Of a DNA stretch of 64,000 nt, positions 48,649 to 59,463 are shown piece after piece (positions within the stretch are counted from its first letter, which is position 1; each line of letters begins with the position of its first letter). The translations under genes and the position numbers were made by a program. Source of the DNA: Mycobacterium sp. GA-1285. Lineage in GTDB: Bacteria; Actinomycetota; Actinomycetes; Mycobacteriales; Mycobacteriaceae. Below the pieces are notes generated by a model. The model saw only the letters and a program-made list of their open reading frames with translations, did no database searches and was not told where the DNA came from. The stretch spans positions 1 to 64,000 of the forward strand of contig NZ_LQIS01000009.1 of the NCBI RefSeq assembly GCF_001499905.1. Reading direction: 5' to 3'.

Positions 48649-50457
48649 TCAGAACCAGCTGTCCCGCATATCCATCGTCGTGCGGTCCAGGCTGGCGAGC
48701 AGGTCGAGTTCCGGTGCGGTCCTGGGCAGTTCGTACCGGAAGAAGTAGCGGGCCGCGTGACGCTTGCCGTCGTAGAAGTCCCCGTCGCGACCGTGCGCGG
48801 TGATCTCCTGCTGCAGCCATATCCAGGCGACGACGATGTGCCCGAACGCCTCGAGGTAGATCACGCTGTTGGCCATCGCGGCCTCGACGTCACCGGAGCC
48901 GAACATCTGGGCGGTGACGGCGGTGAGGCGTTGCCAAGCCACGTCCAGCAGACTTCCGTGTTCGGCGATCCGGCCGCCGAGCCCGGCCGCCTCGGCGACT
49001 GTCCGCCCGACGGCGTCACCGAGCGCTGCCAGTCCCGCACCACCATGCGCAGGGACCTTGCGGCCCAACAGATCCAGGCTCTGGATGCCGTGCGTTCCTT
49101 CGTGGATCGGGTTGAGCCGGTTGTCGCGGTAGTGCTGCTCGACGTCGTATTCGCGGGTGTAGCCGTATCCGCCGTGCACCTGAATGGCCAGGGCGTTGGC
49201 CTCCAGACACCATTGCGACGGCCAACTCTTGCCGACCGGCGTCAGCATCTCGAGCAGCAAGGTGGTGCGGTCGCGCTCCTCGTCGGAGACCGCGCTGTGT
49301 TGGAGGTCGACGAGCCTGGCGCAGTACAGCAGCAACGCCATCCCGCCTTCGGCATACGCCTTCTGCGCCAACAACATTCGCTTGACATCGGCGTGCTCGA
49401 TGATCGGCACCTGCGGCGTGGAGGGGTCTTTGGCGCTGATCGGACGTCCCTGCGGGCGTTCGCGGGCGTACTGCACCGACTTGAGATATCCGGTGTAACC
49501 GAGCGCCACCGCACCCATTCCGACTCCGAGGCGCGCCTCGTTCATCATCGTGAACATGTAGGCGATCCCACGGTGCGGTTCACCGACGAGGTATCCGACC
49601 GCACCCGGTTTCCCGCCGGGTGTGTACGCGCCCTCGCCGAGGTTCAGAACCGTGTTCGTGATGCCACGTTGGCCCATCTTGTGGTTCAACCCGGCCAGTA
49701 CGACGTCGTTGCGCTCACCGACGGCGCCGTCGGCGCCGAGCAGGAACTTGGGCACGATGAACAACGAGATGCCCTTGGTTCCCGGCGGTCCGCCGGGAAT
49801 CTTGGCGAGCACCAGGTTGACGATGTTGTCGGTCAGTTCGTGTTCGGCGCCCGAAATCCACATCTTCGACCCGAACAACCGATAGGTGCCGGGCGCAGAA
49901 TCGTCGTCCTGCGGTTCGGCGCGGGTGACGACGTCGGCAAGTGACGAACCCGCCTGGGTCTCCGACAACGCCATGGTGCCCGAGAATCGGCCGGCCAGCA
50001 TGGGTTTGACGAAGCCCTCGATCTGCTCGTCGGTGCCGAAGCGGGCCAACAGGTTCGCGTTGGCCATCGTCAGCATGAGATAGCCGGTGGTGCTGAGATT
50101 GGCCGCCGAGAACCAGGCGAAGGCGGCCTGCGCCACGGTCGCGGGCAGCTGTGCGCCACCGAGACGGTGCTCCATCGACATCGCGATCAGATCGGCGGAG
50201 GCGAACGCGTCCCAGGCCTCCTTGACCTCGGGTATGACGGTCACCTTCTCGCCGTCGAAGGTGGGCTCATTGGCATCGCTCTTCTTGTTGTGCGGCGCGA
50301 AGTACCGCGTCGCCAGCTGCTCGCTGAGTTCCAGCACCGCGTCGAAGGTCTCGCGCGAATGCTCGGCGAACCGTTCGCGCTCGGTCAGCTCCTCGACCCG
50401 CAACCATTCGTAGAGCAGGAAATCGAGGTCGCGACGCGACAGCAGAAGGGACTTCAC
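48649..50457 (-). CDS. Large acyl-CoA dehydrogenase (FadE family)
   Basis: 602 residues, longer than the usual ~390 because of an extra C-terminal helical domain (from about 480) typical of the FadE5/dimethylsulfoniopropionate-type group. FAD- and substrate-contact motifs MALSETQAGSSLADV (about 157-171), the middle strand domain, and IQVHGGYGYTREYDVEQHYRDNRLNPIHEGTHGIQ (about 431-465) are conserved. First step of beta-oxidation. GTG start at 50457. Not in the Mtb Rv0153-Rv0166 order as I recall it, so possibly a local insertion. Confidence 0.92.
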   Translation of the reverse strand: MKSLLLSRRDLDFLLYEWLRVEELTERERFAEHSRETFDAVLELSEQLATRYFAPHNKKSDANEPTFDGEKVTVIPEVKEAWDAFASADLIAMSMEHRLGGAQLPATVAQAAFAWFSAANLSTTGYLMLTMANANLLARFGTDEQIEGFVKPMLAGRFSGTMALSETQAGSSLADVVTRAEPQDDDSAPGTYRLFGSKMWISGAEHELTDNIVNLVLAKIPGGPPGTKGISLFIVPKFLLGADGAVGERNDVVLAGLNHKMGQRGITNTVLNLGEGAYTPGGKPGAVGYLVGEPHRGIAYMFTMMNEARLGVGMGAVALGYTGYLKSVQYARERPQGRPISAKDPSTPQVPIIEHADVKRMLLAQKAYAEGGMALLLYCARLVDLQHSAVSDEERDRTTLLLEMLTPVGKSWPSQWCLEANALAIQVHGGYGYTREYDVEQHYRDNRLNPIHEGTHGIQSLDLLGRKVPAHGGAGLAALGDAVGRTVAEAAGLGGRIAEHGSLLDVAWQRLTAVTAQMFGSGDVEAAMANSVIYLEAFGHIVVAWIWLQQEITAHGRDGDFYDGKRHAARYFFRYELPRTAPELDLLASLDRTTMDMRDSWF

Positions 50458-50546
50458 GGGTCCATCTTGGCAGCCGTCGGGCTAGGTGCGGGATGGAGAT
50501 GAACGACCTGACGAAGCGGATACGCGGGCTCGGCGGCGCGCACCGC

Positions 50547-50762
50547 TCAGTTCTGCAGTCGGCGGAGGAAGTCGTGGCAGCGCTTGGCCCGCTCCGAGTC
50601 TTCCGCCATCACCTGCTCGAAGAACGACGCCACGTCGTCGAGTCCGGCGTTCTTCGCATCGCGGACGTATTGACCGTAGTCATGGCCGGCCTTCAGGGAG
50701 TGGTACTGCACCGAGATGAGATCGAATGTCACGTCGTCGAATCCGGTTTCACCGGTCGCCAT
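50547..50762 (-). CDS. Small helical, ferritin-like hypothetical protein
   Basis: 71 residues, entirely helical. HSLKAGHDYGQYVRDAKNAGLDDVASFFEQVMAEDSERAKRCHDFL resembles half of a rubrerythrin/ferritin-like four-helix bundle, with a Cys-His near the end. ATG at 50762 has AAAGGAG 6 bases upstream, supporting it as a real gene. It sits between the acyl-CoA dehydrogenase and the TetR regulator, all on the same strand. Function unknown. Confidence 0.7.
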   Translation of the reverse strand: MATGETGFDDVTFDLISVQYHSLKAGHDYGQYVRDAKNAGLDDVASFFEQVMAEDSERAKRCHDFLRRLQN

Positions 50763-50832
50763 TGTCGGCTCCTTTCGCTCGAGATTGCTCGTGGCTACCC
50801 CGCGATCGGTGGCCGAAACCGCACGCCCAGGC

Positions 50833-51516
50833 TTACGGTGCGGCGGCGGTATCCGGTTCGCCGGACAGCGCTTCGACCTCGATGCCCAACGGCGACCCCG
50901 CCCGCACCGACTCGTCGCGGATCAAACCGCGCAGCAGCGCCGTGCTGAACTCGACCGCGATCTCCTGTGCGGTGCGCCTGCCGTGGGGCCGCAGCCAGCG
51001 GTAGGCACCCAATGTCATGCCGATGTAGCCGAGCGCGAGGACGTGCGAATCGCAGTCGTAGAACTCGCCGCTGGCGATGCCGCGATCGATGACGTCGCGC
51101 ACGTGTTCGTAGACCTGCGTCTCCTTCTCCCGGATGTAGGCCACCTGGTCCTCGGTGAACCACTCGCCGATGTACGGGCCCTCCTGGAAGTAGACGGCCG
51201 CACGCTCGATATCGCTGGCGATACCGACCAGGAGTCGGTGGGTGAAGTGGTAGATCGTCTCGCGGGCCGACGCTGACGGGTCATCGTGCAGCGCGTCGAC
51301 GGTGAAGTCGGCGGCTCCCTTGTAGATGTCGTAGAGGATCAGCGACTTGCTGGCGTAATAGTGGTAGACGGTCGCCTTGTTCAGGCCCACCGCGTCGGCG
51401 ACATCGTCCATCCTGGTGCCGTGGTAGCCGCGCGCGGCGAAGAGCTTGGTCGCGACGGCCAACAACTCGTCGCGACGGGTCCTCCCGTTCGGGGTGGCGG
51501 CGTCCGCAGAGGGCAT
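50833..51516 (-). CDS. TetR-family regulator (Rv0158-like)
   Basis: 227 residues: HTH about 15-60 (MDDVADAVGLNKATVYHYYASKSLILYDIY), then a TetR_C fatty-acid-type domain (HFTHRLLVGIASDIERAAVYFQEG). Of the FadR/AcnR kind that senses acyl-CoA. Probable targets are the helical small protein and the acyl-CoA dehydrogenase downstream, and perhaps the divergent Rv0157A-like gene. ATG at 51516. Confidence 0.9.
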   Translation of the reverse strand: MPSADAATPNGRTRRDELLAVATKLFAARGYHGTRMDDVADAVGLNKATVYHYYASKSLILYDIYKGAADFTVDALHDDPSASARETIYHFTHRLLVGIASDIERAAVYFQEGPYIGEWFTEDQVAYIREKETQVYEHVRDVIDRGIASGEFYDCDSHVLALGYIGMTLGAYRWLRPHGRRTAQEIAVEFSTALLRGLIRDESVRAGSPLGIEVEALSGEPDTAAAP

Positions 51517-51653
51517 GGCGACTCACTATATGCAGGCCGGAACCTCGTCCGGGGGTCAATCAACTGGTTGGCAGTGTAGGTGTTGGGGGTGTCGCCGGCG
51601 GCAGGGCCCGTCTAGACTTCGATCATTACCGGCCGCACTCGAGAGGTGACCCC

Positions 51654-51764
51654 ATGGATCCGAACCCGGACTATGACGCGAGCGACGAGCTGGAGTACGG
51701 CATCAACTGGTTCGCCTGGATTCTCCGCGGTGTGTACCCGCCGCCCGCCTATCCGCCGGTCTAA
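51654..51764 (+). CDS. 36-residue microprotein (Rv0157A-like)
   Basis: ATG at 51654, preceded by GAGAGG 7 bases upstream, opens a frame of 36 residues: an acidic start (MDPNPDYDASDELEYG), a hydrophobic Trp-rich helix (INWFAWILRGVY) and a Pro-rich end (PPPAYPPV). A short protein of this type (Rv0157A) is annotated at the matching place in M. tuberculosis, from memory. It overlaps the convergent DUF2231 gene by 4 bases. Membrane association is plausible. Confidence 0.6.
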   Translation: MDPNPDYDASDELEYGINWFAWILRGVYPPPAYPPV

Positions 51765-52288
51765 CCCGTCAACTGCCAGCGGTGCACTCCTGCGCCCTGC
51801 GCGTAGGACAGATGTCCGCCCAGCGCGCCGCCCACTGAGACCGCGGTCAGTCCCAGCACGCTGAACGTGCGTGCGGCACCGACCTTGCCGCGCTTGTACT
51901 TCCGATAGGCGACCCAGAACGAGATGGCGGCGACCGTGTTGCCCGCCGCGTGCAGGAGGCCCACCCGTCGCTGCCGGGCTCCCAGCGTCGGAAACTCCGC
52001 CAGCCCGGCCAGCACGGCGGGCGGCGTCGCCGCCAACCCGATCGCGATGAGTTGCCGGGCGGCGTCGCGGTCCTTGAACATCAGATCCAGCACCATCGAC
52101 GACATCCACGCGCCGATCGGCAGCGTGACCATCAGCGGATGGGTGGGGTGCCCCAGCCACGAGCCGCGCAGTCCCTGTGCCAACGCGCCGTCGCCGAGGA
52201 CCCGGTCGACCGCGTCGGCCGTCCGGTCCGCGACCGCGTCGAGAGAGCTGGCCGATTCGGGCATCTGAAGAAGGGCGTGCATGTCCAT
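51761..52288 (-). CDS. DUF2231 membrane protein
   Basis: 175 residues, four predicted helices. LGHPTHPLMVTLPIGAWMSSMVLDL (about 45-69) is the DUF2231 signature, with conserved His residues possibly binding metal or haem. Function unknown. Separated from pntB by 55 bases on the same strand. Confidence 0.85.
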   Translation of the reverse strand: MDMHALLQMPESASSLDAVADRTADAVDRVLGDGALAQGLRGSWLGHPTHPLMVTLPIGAWMSSMVLDLMFKDRDAARQLIAIGLAATPPAVLAGLAEFPTLGARQRRVGLLHAAGNTVAAISFWVAYRKYKRGKVGAARTFSVLGLTAVSVGGALGGHLSYAQGAGVHRWQLTG

Positions 52289-52343
52289 GCCGTCCGGTTA
52301 CCCGACCGTCGCCGGCTGAACCGCCCCGCGGCTGGCCGCTCGA

Positions 52344-53773
<1,430 letters not shown>

Positions 53774-53777
<4 letters not shown>

Positions 53778-54112
53778 TTGTCGGCCGCCGCTTCCGTCGT
53801 CTCGAGAGCTTTGGGTTCGGGCCTGCGCGACTTGAACATCCCCAGCATCCGATCGGTGACCAGGAAGCCGCCGATCACGTTGAGCGTGCCGAAGATCAGC
53901 GCCACGAAGGCGATCGTCCGCACCCCCCAGTGCGCGTCGGCGGGCAGATCGCCCAGCACGATCAGCGCACCGAGCACCACGATGCCGTGGATGGCGTTGG
54001 TGCCCGACATCAACGGTGTGTGCAAGGTGTTGGGCACCTTGGAGATGACGGCGAACCCGACGAACCCGGCAAGCACCAGGATCGCGAGATTGGCCAGCAG
54101 ATTGTCGTACAT
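53774..54112 (-). CDS. pntAB: NAD(P) transhydrogenase subunit alpha part 2 PntAB
   Basis: 112 residues, three transmembrane helices (about 5-25, 35-55, 68-88), the small membrane piece of the alpha subunit in three-polypeptide transhydrogenases. HTPLMSGTNAIHGIVVLGA contains the conserved channel residues. ATG at 54112 shares one base with the pntAA stop (TGATG). Confidence 0.95.
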
Positions 54113-55227
54113 CAGTTCTCTCCCCGGGTCACGCAGGAGGCCGCCACGACCTCGTCGTCGAAATCGGGCACGACCTTGCCGTCGCTGATCAGCAGCTCGA
54201 GCAGCGAGGTCACGTTCTTGGAATACAGCTCGCTGGCGTGTTCGGGCATGGTCGCCGGCAGGTTCAGCGGCGAGGCGATGGTGACGCCGTGGCGGACGAC
54301 GGTCTTGCCCGGTTCGGTGAGCTCGCAGTTGCCGCCCGTCTCACCGGCGAGGTCGACGACCACACTGCCGGGCTTCATCCCCTCGACCGCGGCGGCGGTG
54401 ACGAGTCGGGGCGCCGGCCGCCCGGGGACCAGCGCGGTGGTGATCACCACGTCGAAGCCGGTGATCGCCCGCTCCAGTTCCTTCTGCTGTTGTGCGCGTT
54501 CCTCTTCGGACAGTTCGCGGGCGTAACCGCCCTCACCGGCGGCCTCGATACCCAGCTCGAGCCATTGCGCGCCGACCGAGCGGACCTGGTCGGCCACCTC
54601 GGGACGCACGTCGTAGCCGGTGGTGCGCGCACCGAGCCGCTTGGCGGTCGCGAGCGCCTGCAGTCCGGCCACGCCGACGCCGAGCACGAGCACGGAAGCC
54701 GGTTTCACGGTGCCGGCTGCGGTGGTCAGCATGGGGAAGAACCGCGTCGACTCCGAGGCCGCCAGCAGCACGGCCTTGTAGCCCGCGACGTTGGCTTGCG
54801 ACGACAGCGCATCCATCACCTGGGCGCGCGAGATGCGCGGGATCGCCTCGACGGCGAAGGCCTGCACGCCCGCGGCCTTGAGAGCGGCGATCTGGTTGTC
54901 GTCGTTGCGCGGGGCGAGGAAGCCGATCAGCGTCTGCCCGCTCTTCAGCTTGGCGACCTCCGCGGCGGTCGGCGGCGCGACCTTGACGACGACGTCGGCG
55001 GCCCACGCGTCTCCGATGGTCGCGCCCGCGCCGGTGTAGAGGTCGTCGGGCAGGAGGGCCCGCTCGCCGGCCCCGGATTCCACGACGACGGCGACGCCGC
55101 TGTTCACCAGCGAGGCGACCGCCTTGGGCACCAGCGCGACGCGGCGCTCGTCGTCTCCTGATTCGCGGACGACCCCGACCGTCGGGGCCGCCCCGGCGGC
55201 GACATCAGCATGCGTCTGCTCTGTCAT
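54112..55227 (-). CDS. pntAA: NAD(P) transhydrogenase subunit alpha part 1 PntAA
   Basis: 371-residue soluble NAD(H)-binding dI subunit, related to alanine dehydrogenase. VVRESGDDERRVALVPKAV (near 20-40) and the Rossmann loop VLGVGVAGLQALATAKRLGA (about 180-199) are visible. The mobile loop is around 225-245. First gene of pntAA-pntAB-pntB. ATG at 55227. Upstream 114 bases separate it from the divergent DUF4436 gene. Confidence 0.96.
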   Translation of the reverse strand: MTEQTHADVAAGAAPTVGVVRESGDDERRVALVPKAVASLVNSGVAVVVESGAGERALLPDDLYTGAGATIGDAWAADVVVKVAPPTAAEVAKLKSGQTLIGFLAPRNDDNQIAALKAAGVQAFAVEAIPRISRAQVMDALSSQANVAGYKAVLLAASESTRFFPMLTTAAGTVKPASVLVLGVGVAGLQALATAKRLGARTTGYDVRPEVADQVRSVGAQWLELGIEAAGEGGYARELSEEERAQQQKELERAITGFDVVITTALVPGRPAPRLVTAAAVEGMKPGSVVVDLAGETGGNCELTEPGKTVVRHGVTIASPLNLPATMPEHASELYSKNVTSLLELLISDGKVVPDFDDEVVAASCVTRGEN

Positions 55228-55341
55228 GACGGAACACCTTAACCGCTACCGCGGGTCACATCTAAATCGGGACGGACCGTCGCGAATTTCCACCGGCACG
55301 GCGCACCGGAAACGGCTGCCGCGCGAACTAGCATCCCGTGC

Positions 55342-56238
55342 GTGCCGACCGATGAACCGGTGACATCCCGCAGTCGCAGACGTACACGGCTGAACGACAT
55401 CGCGACGGTGCTGATCATCCTCGTCGTCTACGCCGCATCGCTGGTCGGCTATCACTACCTCTCCGGCGAGGCCAAAGCGTTGGGCCCGCCGGACCTCGGC
55501 AACAGCGAGGACAACATCGTGCAGGTCACGTTGTCGGAACTTCACACGGTCGCCAACCAGATCGACGTCAAAGTCGTCGTCTTCCCGGCCGACGACCACA
55601 TGAACACCGACCTCAACGTGGCCAACACCGATATCGCGGTACGGCTGTTCATCAACGAGATCAACATCGACATCGACGATCTGCAGACGCCGAAGGGCCA
55701 ATTGCCCGCCGAGACCAGCGCCACGCTCTCGGCGAAGGGGGATCCGGACAAGTGGCCGTTCGACTCGTACACGGTCGGCGCTCTGGGGGCCGATGTTCTC
55801 ATCGGAAGCGGTGACGATCGGACGTTCGAACCGGCCCGGGTCGTGGTGACCGGTGGACTCGACGGGTGGGACATCACGAGCACGCGAAGCGGGCCGGCAA
55901 CCCAGTCGGCGAAGGACGGCGACTACGAGACGGTGACGTTGAAGCGGTCGAAGGGCCCGCTCGCGTTCGATGTGGGCCTATGCCTGGTGTTGATCACGCT
56001 GCCCGCGCTGGCGCTGTTCGTATCGATCGAGATGCTGCGCGGACGGCGCAACTTCCTCCCGCCTTTCGGCACGTGGTACGCCGCGTCGCTGTTCGCCATC
56101 ATCCCGATCCGGAACTTCATGCCCGGTGCGCCGCCGCCGGGAGCGTGGATCGACCAGGTCCTGGTGTTGTGGGTGCTGCTCGCGTTGACCGGGGCGATGG
56201 TGCTGTACTTCGCCGCCTGGTGGAGACGCAGCGACTGA
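55342..56238 (+). CDS. DUF4436 membrane protein, second copy
   Basis: 298 residues: N-terminal helix (about 18-40), extracytoplasmic beta domain, three C-terminal helices with FAIIPIRNFMPGAPPPGAWIDQ, equivalent to FALIPFRNAVPGGPPIGSLIDF in the copy at 20615. The two share only this C-terminal core, so they are distant paralogues. GTG at 55342. Function unknown. Confidence 0.85.
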   Translation: MPTDEPVTSRSRRRTRLNDIATVLIILVVYAASLVGYHYLSGEAKALGPPDLGNSEDNIVQVTLSELHTVANQIDVKVVVFPADDHMNTDLNVANTDIAVRLFINEINIDIDDLQTPKGQLPAETSATLSAKGDPDKWPFDSYTVGALGADVLIGSGDDRTFEPARVVVTGGLDGWDITSTRSGPATQSAKDGDYETVTLKRSKGPLAFDVGLCLVLITLPALALFVSIEMLRGRRNFLPPFGTWYAASLFAIIPIRNFMPGAPPPGAWIDQVLVLWVLLALTGAMVLYFAAWWRRSD

Positions 56239-56306
56239 CGGCGAATCAGCCCTTTGAAGGGGCCCGCCTATCGTTGTGTCGACCCGCACAACCAGGAGGC
56301 CATCGG

Positions 56307-57446
56307 ATGGCTGTCGACCGGCTGCTGCCCACCCGGGACGCCGAAGACCTGATCGCGTTGACCCGCGACGTCGCCGACAAGGTGCTCGACCCGATCGTCG
56401 ACGACCACGAGAAGGCGGAGCGCTATCCCGAAGGGGTGATGGCGCGACTGGGTGCGACCGGATTGTTGAGCCTGCCTCAACCCGAGGAGTGGGGCGGCGG
56501 CGGACAGCCGTACGAGGTCTATCTGCAGGTGCTCGAGGAGTTGGCCGCGCGGTGGGCGGCCGTCGCGGTGGCCGTCAGCGTGCACAGCCTGTCGTCGCAT
56601 CCGCTGCTGACGTTCGGCACCGACGAGCAGAAGCATCGCTGGCTGCCGGGGATGTTGTCGGGTGAGCAGATCGGTGCTTACAGCCTGTCGGAGCCACAGG
56701 CCGGTTCGGACGCCGCGGCGCTGCGCTGCGCGGCTGCCAAGACCGACGGCGGGTACGTCCTCAACGGATCCAAGTCGTGGATCACCCACGGCGGCCGGGC
56801 CGACTTCTACACGCTGTTCGCGCGCACGGGCGACGGGTCGCGCGCGATCTCGTGCTTTCTGGTGCCCGGCGACCTGCCCGGGCTGAGCTTCGGCAAGCCC
56901 GAGGAGAAGATGGGCCTGCACGCGATCCCGACGACGTCGGCGTTCTACGAGGACGCCGCCATCGATGCGGACCGGTTGATCGGCGCCGAGGGCCAGGGCC
57001 TGCAGATCGCCTTCTCCGCACTGGATTCCGGGCGGTTGGGCATCGCCGCGGTGGCCACCGGCTTGGCCCAGGCCGCGCTCGACGAGGCCGTAGCGTACGC
57101 CAACGAACGAACCACGTTCGGGCGCAAGATCATCGACCATCAAGGCCTCGGGTTCCTGCTGGCCGACATGGCGGCCGCGGTGGCTACGGCCCGGGCGACA
57201 TATCTGGACGCGGCCCGCCGTCGCGATCAGGGCCGCCCGTACGCACAGCAGGCCAGCGTCGCCAAGCTGATCGCAACCGACGCCGCGATGCGGGTGACGA
57301 CCGACGCGGTGCAGGTGTTCGGTGGCGCCGGCTACACCCGCGACTACCGCGTCGAGCGCTACATGCGCGAAGCCAAGATCATGCAGATCTTCGAGGGCAC
57401 CAACCAGATTCAGCGACTGGTCATCGCCCGCGGGCTGGTCACCTAA
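56307..57446 (+). CDS. Acyl-CoA dehydrogenase (FadE family)
   Basis: 379 residues, standard length. Motifs YSLSEPQAGSDAAAL (about 130-144), KSWITHGGRADFYTLF, and the C-terminal VQVFGGAGYTRDYRVERYMREAKIMQIFEGTNQIQRLVIAR with the catalytic Glu in the IFEGT block are typical of short/medium-chain enzymes. ATG at 56307 has AGGAGG 7 bases upstream. Overlaps the histidine-kinase gene end by 4 bases, convergently. Confidence 0.93.
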   Translation: MAVDRLLPTRDAEDLIALTRDVADKVLDPIVDDHEKAERYPEGVMARLGATGLLSLPQPEEWGGGGQPYEVYLQVLEELAARWAAVAVAVSVHSLSSHPLLTFGTDEQKHRWLPGMLSGEQIGAYSLSEPQAGSDAAALRCAAAKTDGGYVLNGSKSWITHGGRADFYTLFARTGDGSRAISCFLVPGDLPGLSFGKPEEKMGLHAIPTTSAFYEDAAIDADRLIGAEGQGLQIAFSALDSGRLGIAAVATGLAQAALDEAVAYANERTTFGRKIIDHQGLGFLLADMAAAVATARATYLDAARRRDQGRPYAQQASVAKLIATDAAMRVTTDAVQVFGGAGYTRDYRVERYMREAKIMQIFEGTNQIQRLVIARGLVT

Positions 57447-58627
57447 CCGGGTGACGGTTCCGGTGGCGAGGTGACGGTGACCCGCGTGCCGTAGCCTTCC
57501 ACGGAGTTCACCGTCATCGAGCCGCCCATGGCTCCGAACCGCGCCAGCAGCGAGCCGAGCCCGATATGGCCGTCGGCGACGTACTTTTCGACGATCGCCG
57601 GGTCGAACCCCTTGCCGTCGTCGGAGACCGTCAACACGACCCGGTCTCCGTGTCGCGTGAGCCTGACCCGCACGGTCGTCGCGTCGGCGTGCTTGTGGAT
57701 GTTGGCGAGCAGTTCCCGGGCCGCGCGATAGAGCAACTGCTGCGATTCGGGCTTTCCGACATCGTCGAGATCGGCTTGCACTTCATATGTGCCGCGGGAT
57801 TCGAACTGCCGCACCAACTCTCGCACCGCCGGTGTGAGGCCGAGCTGGGCGAGCACCTGCGGGTGCAGTTCGGTCACCGTCGACCGCAGCGCGGCAGCGG
57901 TCTGCTGCAGCGCGGCGCGGACCGACTCCAGCGCGGAATCGTCGTCGGTCTCCTGCAACTCGTCGAGGTCGAGGCGCGCCGCGAGCAGCGTCTGCAGCGG
58001 TCCGTCGTGCAGCGTCTCGGCGACCTCGCGGTTGTGCCGTTCGTCGGCCTGCATGGCCTCGGACACCAGTTGGCGCCGCACCGCCTGCAGCTTCGCGACG
58101 CGGGCCTGGCGGCGGACCAGCACGACGCACAGCGCGGTCATCGCCAGCGCACCCCACAGCAGAAAGCCGAAGTGGGTGTAGACGACGTTCGGCAACCCCA
58201 CCGAGTCGTCCCGTTTCGAGTAGCCGATCCACGCCCCGAGATAGGCGCTCGCCGTACCGATTCCGAGCAGCGCCGTCAGCATCGGCCGGTCCTGGAAAGC
58301 GACCGCGATGGGCAACAGGAAGAAGACCGGGAGCAGCGCCGCGGTGGCGCCGCCCGACACCAGGCACAGCACCAGGATCATCACGACGTCGACGCCGGTC
58401 GACGCCCAGCCTCCCCACTGGGGCACCGGACCGCGCAACACCGCGACGAGCCAGACCACGGCCGCCACCGCCCATGTCCCGAGCACCACCGCGTAGAGAA
58501 CCGGCAACCAGTGGTCGACGTCCCAGATCAGCACGAGCACCGCGATCAGCACGAGCAACGGCACCCGCAGCACCGCGCTCACGCGCACGGGCTCCGTGGC
58601 GAAGAAGTTCGCGAGCCGGTCTATCAC
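57443..58627 (-). CDS. Sensor histidine kinase (NarL-type partner)
   Basis: 394 residues: five or six N-terminal transmembrane helices (about 18-172) with short loops, HisKA_3 dimerisation helix with phospho-His207 (EVAETLHDGPLQ), and a HATPase_c domain with N-box LLANIHKHADA and G-box DDGKGFDPA. No large extracellular domain, so it may sense membrane or intracellular signals. GTG at 58627 is 7 bases after the response-regulator stop. Confidence 0.92.
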   Translation of the reverse strand: MIDRLANFFATEPVRVSAVLRVPLLVLIAVLVLIWDVDHWLPVLYAVVLGTWAVAAVVWLVAVLRGPVPQWGGWASTGVDVVMILVLCLVSGGATAALLPVFFLLPIAVAFQDRPMLTALLGIGTASAYLGAWIGYSKRDDSVGLPNVVYTHFGFLLWGALAMTALCVVLVRRQARVAKLQAVRRQLVSEAMQADERHNREVAETLHDGPLQTLLAARLDLDELQETDDDSALESVRAALQQTAAALRSTVTELHPQVLAQLGLTPAVRELVRQFESRGTYEVQADLDDVGKPESQQLLYRAARELLANIHKHADATTVRVRLTRHGDRVVLTVSDDGKGFDPAIVEKYVADGHIGLGSLLARFGAMGGSMTVNSVEGYGTRVTVTSPPEPSPG

Positions 58628-58634
58628 GGCGACG

Positions 58635-59288
58635 TCAGTCCAGCAGCTTGCGGCGCATCGCCTCGGCAACCGCGGCCCCGCGGTCGTTGACCCCGAGTTT
58701 CTCGTAAAGCCTCTGCACGTGGGTCTTCACGGTCGAGGGCGCGAGGTAGAGCTGTTTGGCCATCGCCGGGATGCTGGTGCCGGACGCGATGAGCTTGAGC
58801 ACCTCGCGCTCCCGCGGGCTGAGGGTCGGGCCGTCGGGCTCGGCGCGCTTACGGATCTCTCCGGCCAACCCGGCGGCCAGGCTCGGGGCGACGATGTCTC
58901 GCCCTCTGGCGCAGTCGAGCACGGCGTTGACGAGTTCGGAGCGGGTGGATTCCTTGGGCAGAAAGCCCGCCGCCCCGTTCTGCAGCGCCTGGTAGACGAT
59001 CGCGGATTCGTCGTGCGCCGAGATCAGCAACACCCTGGTGGACAGCTCGTCGCGCACCACCGCGGCGGCCACTTCGGAGCCGTCCATACCCGGCATCCGG
59101 TAGTCCAGCAGCGCCACCTGCGGAGTGTGCTCGCGGATGGCTGCGAGCGCGGTGACCCCGTCGTCGGCCTCGGCAACCACGTCGATCTGCCCGCTGGAAA
59201 CCAACGCTCGGACCACCCCGTCGCGAAACATCGGGTGGTCGTCGCCCACCACCACGCGGACCTTCTCACCGGTTGTGCTGCTCGCCAC
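58635..59288 (-). CDS. Response regulator, NarL/LuxR family
   Basis: 217 residues: receiver domain 10-125 with acidic pocket D16/D17 (GDDH) and phospho-acceptor D62 (LLDYRMPGMDG), conserved Lys in FLPKES; LuxR HTH 155-217 (LSPREREVLKLIASG). GTG at 59288 gives a standard-length protein; an ATG at 59327 is possible. Partner of the downstream kinase. Divergent from the small secreted protein gene, a likely target. Confidence 0.92.
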   Translation of the reverse strand: MASSTTGEKVRVVVGDDHPMFRDGVVRALVSSGQIDVVAEADDGVTALAAIREHTPQVALLDYRMPGMDGSEVAAAVVRDELSTRVLLISAHDESAIVYQALQNGAAGFLPKESTRSELVNAVLDCARGRDIVAPSLAAGLAGEIRKRAEPDGPTLSPREREVLKLIASGTSIPAMAKQLYLAPSTVKTHVQRLYEKLGVNDRGAAVAEAMRRKLLD

Positions 59289-59463
59289 CCGATCAGCCTG
59301 GCACAGCGGCGCGTTCGCTTCCCCCATTTGGCGGACACGCGATTCACCCGGTTCGACCGCCATTCGCCCGACATACACCGGGCTTGCGTTGCAGCACTCT
59401 TGAGTCATCGCCGGAACAACCCAGCGGACAAACCAAAAAGCAAAGACCAACGGAGGATTCGAC

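Noticed and set aside
50493..50948. Plus-strand frame of 151 residues
   Set aside because: Antisense to the small helical protein gene, which has a proper ribosome-binding site; the frame has no recognisable family.
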